Part shown: in pieces, positions 58,696-64,000 of the stretch
Position numbering within the stretch: the first letter of the stretch is position 1
How the letters are laid out: every line of letters begins with the position of its first letter
Source of the DNA: Thermoplasmata archaeon
Lineage (GTDB): Archaea > Thermoplasmatota > Thermoplasmata > RBG-16-68-12
NCBI GenBank assembly: GCA_036395115.1
Contig: DASWDU010000044.1
Span: 1-64,000 of the forward strand
Length of the DNA: 64,000 bases
Direction: 5' to 3'
The notes under the pieces: model-generated
What the model was told of the DNA's origin: nothing
Seen by the model: only the letters and a program-made list of their open reading frames with translations
The model's database searches: none
Position numbers and translations under genes: made by a program

Positions 58696-59982
58696 ATGCT
58701 CAGGACTGTGGGTGTAAGAAAGAGCAAAAATTGGCTCGATTTGCTCCATGAGGACCCCAAGCTTGCCGACGACAGAGGTCGCTTTGAAGCTGCGTCCGAC
58801 CTAGTCGAAGGTGTCTTCGGCGCTGAATGGTTGTCAAGCGAACTTTCGAAGCCCCCGCGGCGCAGGCACGAGCTAGCGAACTGGTGGAAGGTTGGTGGAA
58901 TCGTGAGTGCGTGGAGTATTCGAGGGCTCGCTGAGGATATCGGGGCTGTGCAAAATGCCAGACAATTTGACCAGATTTTGGCAAGACTTCGTAGCCCAAT
59001 CGAGTTCGGATCGGCACGTTACGAGGTGCACTGCGCGGCCCTCGTGGCGCGGGCAGGCGAGGTCAACCTCGAATTCGCCCCTGATGTTCCGCCCGGCAAA
59101 GCCGATTTCGCATTCGACGCAGGGGGGCAGCGAATCTTCAATGAATGTAAGAAACTGGGAATCTCGAACGCGGAGAAGGCCTTTCTCAACTTGTTTGTCC
59201 GTTTGCGAGATCGAATCTACCGAATGGTCTCCGATTCCGACTCCGGGTTCCTCGAAGTCCGCATTCGTTCCCGGCTTCTGCCACGTGAAACACCAATCCT
59301 TCCAACGATCAATACAGTGGAGCGCCTCATCAAGGGCTATGACGGACGATTCGCAAGAGTCGTTTCGGGGCCCGTAGATGCTAGCATTTTCCCCTTGAGG
59401 GCCCGGATACGACCACAGGATTCGGAACCTGATGTCGGGCCAGGTGGATCCATCTTCTCTGCACCGCCGCCACGGATTGCTTTTCGTCCCAGGCTCCGGG
59501 GAGTTGAATTGTGGACCAAATTTGACCTTACCGCGGGCGTCTACGTTGAGTCGCCGTGGGTCCTATATGTGGAGTGCGCGAGAGACCCGCGAGAGACCAC
59601 ACGTATTGAGAGCATCCTGAAAAGGGTTGCGAAACAACTCCCCCGGGACACGCCGAACCTCCTCTGGCTAGGTACCACACAGTACCAAGATCACGAGTCA
59701 ATCGCCAACGAATTGAGGAAACGATTCGGACGAGGCCTTAACAGGCGTCTTAGCGGTGTGATGCTCACACTTCCCACAGTGTACCGCAGTGCTGACATTC
59801 TCTCCTGGCTCGATTGGCTCCAGTTTGTCGAGCACCCTAACCCATGGATCAGACTTCCCGAGGTACCCTTTTCAGCTATGGGTCTCGTTACACAGATGAA
59901 GTCCCAGGGTGACAGGGTTCCATTCCCTGCCAATCGGTACTCCCTCCGCTTCCTGTACTGGAAACGAGTCGCCGCATACTGA
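58696..59982 (+). CDS. PD-(D/E)XK nuclease-like protein
   Basis: 428 residues. A nuclease-like core at residues 105-155: RYEVHCAALVARAGEVNLEF, then PPGKADFAFDAGGQRIFNECKKLG, with Asp137, Glu150 and Lys152 in the D...ExK arrangement. The preceding 100 residues are helical; a large C-terminal region (about 160-428) has beta-strand patterns without recognised family (LWTKFDLTAGVYVESPWVLYVECARD). It is the last gene of the low-GC island. Catalytic competence is plausible, not shown. Confidence 0.58.
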   Translation: MLRTVGVRKSKNWLDLLHEDPKLADDRGRFEAASDLVEGVFGAEWLSSELSKPPRRRHELANWWKVGGIVSAWSIRGLAEDIGAVQNARQFDQILARLRSPIEFGSARYEVHCAALVARAGEVNLEFAPDVPPGKADFAFDAGGQRIFNECKKLGISNAEKAFLNLFVRLRDRIYRMVSDSDSGFLEVRIRSRLLPRETPILPTINTVERLIKGYDGRFARVVSGPVDASIFPLRARIRPQDSEPDVGPGGSIFSAPPPRIAFRPRLRGVELWTKFDLTAGVYVESPWVLYVECARDPRETTRIESILKRVAKQLPRDTPNLLWLGTTQYQDHESIANELRKRFGRGLNRRLSGVMLTLPTVYRSADILSWLDWLQFVEHPNPWIRLPEVPFSAMGLVTQMKSQGDRVPFPANRYSLRFLYWKRVAAY

Positions 59983-60081
59983 ATCGTTGCGAAACTGCTC
60001 GCGGTGATTAGAATCGCGATTTTCATTTAGGCAGTCGTGTAGCATGGCACTATGTATGAACTGCCTCTTCCAGAGACGGCA

Positions 60082-60672
60082 TCAGCCACTAATTCCAGAG
60101 TACGATTCGCGCGAGACCTCGCGCACGATGTGCTGGAAGAGCTGGTGACCCAGGCGAGTCGCGTCGTCCAATCGATCCGGGGAGACGACCTTCGCCGTGA
60201 CGACGAGCTGTCCCGGTCGGATGAACGTCTCGAGTCGGATCGCATCGTCCTCGAGCGCCCACGCGAGGCGCATCCCTTCCGCGAACTCGGAAAGCCCGTA
60301 CCAGCGGAGCGGCCCGATCCAGGCCCCGCGGAGCGCCTGGACGAGGGTCCTCAGATCGAGGTTCGCGGGCAGGTAGGTCTGGAGGATCGTGATGCCCGGC
60401 TCTTCGGGCCGAAGGCTTCCCGGACTCAGGACCTGCATCGCCCTGGACGTCACCCGGTAACCGAGCTCCGTGTGCTCGACGAGGTCGTCGTCCGCGAGCC
60501 GGTGGAGGGCGCGGGACAGTTGTTCCGGATGGATGCCCAGACGGCGGCGCAGCCCTTGGAATGCCACCTGCGACGACGGATCCTGGGAGAGGAACTCGAG
60601 GACCTCCCGGTCGTGTTCTCGGAGGTCCAACGGGAGAGGTCCGATGCGAGGTTCGCCGTTCTCCGGCACCAT
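60082..60672 (-). CDS. winged-helix transcriptional regulator
   Basis: 196 residues from the ATG at 60672, just after a TATA-like box. A winged helix in residues 15-80: DREVLEFLSQDPSSQVAFQGL, LGIHPEQLSRALHRLADDDL (recognition helix), VEHTELGYRVT (wing). The C-terminal domain (LRTLVQALRGAWIGPLRWYG) resembles those of archaeal HTH proteins that sense small molecules. High GC again. The gene follows the aminopeptidase gene on the same strand. Confidence 0.75.
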   Translation of the reverse strand: MVPENGEPRIGPLPLDLREHDREVLEFLSQDPSSQVAFQGLRRRLGIHPEQLSRALHRLADDDLVEHTELGYRVTSRAMQVLSPGSLRPEEPGITILQTYLPANLDLRTLVQALRGAWIGPLRWYGLSEFAEGMRLAWALEDDAIRLETFIRPGQLVVTAKVVSPDRLDDATRLGHQLFQHIVREVSRESYSGISG

Positions 60673-60699
60673 CGTCCCGCGCTCAGGACGTCCGCGGCG

Positions 60700-60707
60700 G
60701 ATAAATC
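60700..60707 (-). promoter_or_regulatory. TATA-like box of the winged-helix gene
   Basis: AGATTTAT on the minus strand, centred about 31 bases before the ATG at 60672, predicting a leader of six bases or less. Confidence 0.45.
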
Positions 60708-60761
60708 TGCGGCCGCGAGAATCGAAAGGGAGAAGAGGGACGGTCGCGGCCTGGAGGTCGA

Positions 60762-61859
60762 CTAGCTTCCGGCTGTCAGCGTCCCGTTTCGGACCACGGG
60801 TCGACCCTCGATCGTGACCGTCGCTCCCGTGAGGCTCGCACCGAAGTAGAAGTCCGTCTTGTTCTTCCCGCCCGGGACTTCGTCGTTCGCGCCGACGGCG
60901 ACGTAGACGTTCCCCGCAACGATCGCATCCTGGAGGAATCCGGACCGTGCCTTCGGATTCAGCCCGATATCGATGTACCCGAGGAGGTCCTTCGGTCCTT
61001 TCGCCTCGTCCCAATCCGACCGGATGAAATCTTCGTTCTCGGACGCGGAGAACTTCGTCAGCCGGCCGCCGTCGAACGCGATCCGCACGTCTCGGATCCA
61101 CTGGCCGAGCCACGCGATCGGCCGGTCGAACACGATCGTCCCCTCGCCCGACTTCTCGTCCGGCACGACGAACGCCTCGCCCGCCGGGAGGTTTGCCATG
61201 TTCTCGCCCTCATCGAGGTCCTCTTTCGTGATGATCCCGTCCTCGATCCCCGCCGGGCGGCCGACGAGGTCGCACGAGAACCGGGTCCCATTCGGATGGG
61301 TGATTTCGAGACGGCCCCGGCCCGCGAGGGCGCGTTTGACCTTCCGCCCCTCCCGGACGATTTCCCGCCCGTCCACGGAACTCGCCTCGAGCACCATCGA
61401 CCGCCACGCGGGCAGGTCGAACCCGTACGCCCGCGCACGCGCCTCCGTGACGTAGCCGAGTCCGATCCGCGCGCCCCGAAGCCGGTTCCGCTTCGCGCGA
61501 CGATACCACTCGTCGTTGTACGCCGTCGCGGCGCTGTACTTCTTGCCGGCCTCGCGGACCTTCGTGATGTCGGCGGGGCCCGGGATGAAGGCGTAGCCGT
61601 CCGCCTCCCCCACGGCCTTCCACTCGTGGCTCCCCACCTGTCCGAGTTTCGATTCCGGGAGCGTCTTGATGGACCGCCAATACGCGTCCTCATCCTCGAA
61701 GAGGAGCATCGGGCGGGCGCCGGCCGCACGCACCTGGTAGACGATCTCCGCCGCGATCGGGAGACCGTGGTTCCACGTCTCCACGATCACGTTCTCGTTC
61801 GGCTTGATCTGCAACGTCCGCCGGATGACGTTCTTCGCGAGGGCTTCGTACTCGGACAT
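60762..61859 (-). CDS. aminopeptidase, M29 (thermophilic) family
   Basis: 365 residues from the ATG at 61859 (SD GGAGAG). M29 aminopeptidases use two metal ions held by Glu, His and Asp. Visible: LQIKPNENVIVETWNHGLPIA at the N-terminus, the catalytic-domain segments NMANLPAGEAFVVPDEKSGEG (Glu ligand), SENEDFIRSDWDE, GYIDIGLNPKAR, and NDEVPGGKNKTDFYFGASL (Asp and Gly of the metal site; the usual His appears replaced or shifted). An alternative reading is an inactive M29 relative. Together with the binding-protein importer it could take part in peptide use, but the genes are far apart. Confidence 0.8.
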   Translation of the reverse strand: MSEYEALAKNVIRRTLQIKPNENVIVETWNHGLPIAAEIVYQVRAAGARPMLLFEDEDAYWRSIKTLPESKLGQVGSHEWKAVGEADGYAFIPGPADITKVREAGKKYSAATAYNDEWYRRAKRNRLRGARIGLGYVTEARARAYGFDLPAWRSMVLEASSVDGREIVREGRKVKRALAGRGRLEITHPNGTRFSCDLVGRPAGIEDGIITKEDLDEGENMANLPAGEAFVVPDEKSGEGTIVFDRPIAWLGQWIRDVRIAFDGGRLTKFSASENEDFIRSDWDEAKGPKDLLGYIDIGLNPKARSGFLQDAIVAGNVYVAVGANDEVPGGKNKTDFYFGASLTGATVTIEGRPVVRNGTLTAGS

Positions 61860-61894
61860 GGATGGCTCTCCTGGGCCGGTCGAAGTCCCACCGC

Positions 61895-61904
61895 GAATAA
61901 ATAC
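61895..61904 (-). promoter_or_regulatory. TATA box of the aminopeptidase gene
   Basis: GTATTTATTC on the minus strand, predicted start near 61875, leaving a short leader that contains GGAGAG before the ATG. Confidence 0.5.
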
Positions 61905-61962
61905 ATGCGCCCATCGGCGGGGGAAGGACCTTACCGTTCCCGGCCATTCGCCACCGACCGCA

Positions 61963-63996
61963 ATGGATGGGTCCTTTTCGCCGGCGGAGCGGCGCACCCT
62001 CCGTCTCGTCGCGGACGCCCTCGTGCCCTCGTTGGACGTCCCCCCGGATCCCGACGGCTTCTACCGGCGGAGCGCGAGCGACCTTGGCGTCGACAGCGAC
62101 GTCGCTCAGATTATCGAGTCGTACGTCACCCCGGACCAGCGCCACGACTTCCGCCGGTTCCTCCGGACGCTCGAGAATCCCGCCCTTAACGCCCTCTTGA
62201 CCGGCACTCCCAGGAGCTTCTCCTCGATGTCCCCGGAGGACCGCGAGCGGTACCTGCTCGGCTGGGCGCGGAGCCGACTCCCGGTAAAACGGCGGGGCTT
62301 CCACGCGGTGAAGCGCCTCGTCCTCTTCCTGACGTACGGCAAGGCCCTCGCCGACGGCGGGAATCCGAACTGGCCCTCGGTCGGATATGCCGCGCCGGAT
62401 TCAGGGGGACGCTCGCACCCGGCCCAGCCGAGGGACGCCCGGATCGAACCGCTGCGGCCCACGGCCGAGCTCTCGCTCGACGCCGACGTCTGCGTCGTCG
62501 GGAGCGGCGCCGGCGGATCCGTGATCGCGGCAAAGCTCGCGGCCGCCGGCCATCGCGTCGTGGTTCTCGAGGCGGGGGCCTATCGCACGGCGGACGACTT
62601 CTCGCAGCGGGAGGCGGACACGTTCGATACGATGCTCCAGGGCCATGGCGTGCTGACGACGCGCGACCTAGCGTTCGGCGTCCTCGCGGGGCAGACGGCG
62701 GGCGTGAGCGCGACGGTCAACTGGATGACGTGCCTGCGGCCGCCGATGTGGGCCCGGCAGGAGTGGGAACGGGATCACGGCATGGCGGGCGTGGCCTCGG
62801 CCGCGTTCGACGCGCTCCTCGACGAGGTGTGGGAGCGGCTGCACGTGAACACGGAGGAGAGCATCGTGAATCCGTCGAACGACGCGTTGCGCCGCGGTTG
62901 CGAGGCGCTCGGCTACCGCCTCGGCGCGGACTACGACGTGATCCCTCGGAACGCGCGCGGCTGCGACAACCGGTGCGACTACTGTTTCTTCGGATGCATC
63001 TACAACGCGAAGCAGTCGCCGATCCTGACGTATCTCCCGGACGCCCATCGAGCGGGCGCGCGATTCCTCTTCGACACGAGGGCGGACACGATCGTGGTCC
63101 GTGACGGAGCGGCACGCGGCGTCGAGGCCACGTACCGAGGCGGCGGACGCGACGTGCCGGTCCACGTCCGGGCGGGAACCGTCGTGGCGGCCGGCAGCGC
63201 GGTGCAGACGCCCGCGCTCCTGTTGAGATCCGGCATCCGCTTTCCCGGCGTCGGCCGGGGACTGCGGCAGGATCCGACGACGGCCGTCTTCGCGGAATTC
63301 CCGCATCTGATCCGGATGTGGGCCGGTCCGATGCAGACGATCGTCGTCCATCGGTTCCAGGCCGCGGACGAGGGCCACCACGGTCCCTGGCTCGAGAGCG
63401 CACCGGCCCACCCGGGCCTCTCGGCGCTCGCGATGCCGTGGTCCGGCGGGCGCGCCCACAAGGAGGCGATGGCCCGCCTCGCCCACGCCGGCTCGACGAT
63501 CGTCCTTGTGCGGGACGTCGCGGAGGGCCGCGTGCGGATCGACGCGCGCGGCGAGCCGATCCTCGAATACCGTCTCACGTCGCGGGACCGCCGCAACCTC
63601 GTCCGCGGATTGCAGGAGGCCGCCCGGATCCAACGCGCGGCGGGCGCGGTGCGGATCTCGTCGCTCCACCTCCGCGAGTGCACGGTCGGGGACGGACGCG
63701 CGCCGATCCGGGAGGCGGATCTCGACGCCTTCATCAACCGCATCGCCCGCCTCGGAGTCCGCGAGAACGGACTCGCCCTCTTCTCCGCTCACCCGATGGG
63801 CTCCGCGCGCGCGGGCTTGGATCCGAAAACCTCCGCCGCACGACCGACGGGCGAGTGCCACGAGGTCCGGGACCTCTGGATCGGCGACGGCAGCCTCCTG
63901 CCGACCGCGCCGGGCGTGAATCCGATAATCTCGATCATGGCTCTCGCCGCCCGCACTGCGGGGTTCATCCATGGTCGGCAGTCCCGGGCCGCCTAG
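61963..63996 (+). CDS. GMC-type oxidoreductase, long-chain alcohol oxidase-like
   Basis: 677 residues from the ATG at 61963. FAD enzyme: an N-terminal helical domain (SPAERRTLRLVADALVPSLD) as in long-chain alcohol oxidases and gluconate-dehydrogenase-subunit-3-like domains; then the dinucleotide motif DVCVVGSGAGGSVIAAKLA at about 174-192 and VVVLEAGAYR; AGQTAGVSATVNWMT; a Cys cluster CDNRCDYCFFGC at about 333-344; and the GMC C-terminal part with FSAHPMGSARAG (active-site His) and WIGDGSLLPTAPGVNPIISIMALAART. The Cys cluster could hold a metal or disulphides. Probable substrate: long-chain or terpenoid alcohol; not shown. Stops four bases before the window end. Confidence 0.88.
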   Translation: MDGSFSPAERRTLRLVADALVPSLDVPPDPDGFYRRSASDLGVDSDVAQIIESYVTPDQRHDFRRFLRTLENPALNALLTGTPRSFSSMSPEDRERYLLGWARSRLPVKRRGFHAVKRLVLFLTYGKALADGGNPNWPSVGYAAPDSGGRSHPAQPRDARIEPLRPTAELSLDADVCVVGSGAGGSVIAAKLAAAGHRVVVLEAGAYRTADDFSQREADTFDTMLQGHGVLTTRDLAFGVLAGQTAGVSATVNWMTCLRPPMWARQEWERDHGMAGVASAAFDALLDEVWERLHVNTEESIVNPSNDALRRGCEALGYRLGADYDVIPRNARGCDNRCDYCFFGCIYNAKQSPILTYLPDAHRAGARFLFDTRADTIVVRDGAARGVEATYRGGGRDVPVHVRAGTVVAAGSAVQTPALLLRSGIRFPGVGRGLRQDPTTAVFAEFPHLIRMWAGPMQTIVVHRFQAADEGHHGPWLESAPAHPGLSALAMPWSGGRAHKEAMARLAHAGSTIVLVRDVAEGRVRIDARGEPILEYRLTSRDRRNLVRGLQEAARIQRAAGAVRISSLHLRECTVGDGRAPIREADLDAFINRIARLGVRENGLALFSAHPMGSARAGLDPKTSAARPTGECHEVRDLWIGDGSLLPTAPGVNPIISIMALAARTAGFIHGRQSRAA

Positions 63997-64000
63997 GAGC

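Noticed and set aside
47628-60060. Matching direct repeats at the island ends
   Set aside because: None of more than a few bases was found by eye at the two borders; an integrase gene is also absent.

Overview
The window is archaeal chromosome. It encodes TFB, Gar1, the large primase subunit PriL, a 20S proteasome alpha/beta pair, a two-repeat tRNA-splicing endonuclease, type II (archaeal) GAPDH, a TrmJ-like 2'-O-methyltransferase, an AK6/Fap7-type adenylate kinase and a CDP-alcohol phosphatidyltransferase of the archaeal lipid type. Many genes have a TATA-like box 25-29 bases upstream of the start codon and no Shine-Dalgarno (SD) sequence, the pattern of leaderless archaeal transcription. 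The high GC content and gene mix suggest a GC-rich euryarchaeal lineage such as Thermoplasmatota; that placement is inference.

Layout. 0-19.3 kb: end of a PAS protein, a wHTH/ATPase regulator, a 1337-residue protein with a type IV pilin N-terminus, a COG1395 regulator with a partner, endA, a HAD hydrolase, an amidohydrolase next to an aminotransferase, a PhzF-family enzyme and a 1.6-kb-residue-class membrane-anchored surface protein. 19.4-27.1 kb: gar1-tfb; an aminotransferase / ornithine-cyclodeaminase-like / homoserine dehydrogenase operon; a CoaD-DUF84 fusion; gap. 27.2-36.5 kb: a complete peptide/opine-type ABC importer (two permeases, two ATPases, anchored binding protein), interrupted by an opposite-strand surface protein. 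36.5-47.6 kb: information processing and housekeeping (trmJ, truA, AK6, lipid synthase, priL, glycosyltransferase, cobalamin adenosyltransferase plus cobalamin-binding protein, proteasome, chlorite-dismutase-like protein).

47.6-60.0 kb is clearly different: visibly lower GC, weaker family resemblance and a defence-type gene content. It holds a predicted HExxH peptidase coupled to a wHTH protein; a divergent PCNA-like sliding clamp; a large GHKL (Hsp90/MutL/MORC-type) ATPase with a small partner; an RHH protein coupled to a DNA methyltransferase; an AbiE-like pair in which the regulator carries an extra N-terminal PD-(D/E)XK nuclease-like domain; a HEPN RNase-like protein; an Abi-like protein; and a second PD-(D/E)XK-like protein. 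I read this as a defence/mobile island and the best candidate for an undescribed system, especially the PCNA-like / GHKL ATPase / small protein / RHH / methyltransferase block.

60.0-64.0 kb returns to the high-GC background: a wHTH regulator, an M29-type aminopeptidase and a GMC-type (long-chain alcohol oxidase-like) flavoprotein.

Because the background GC is high, many long antisense reading frames are open; these were treated as shadows. No rRNA, tRNA or CRISPR array was recognised.
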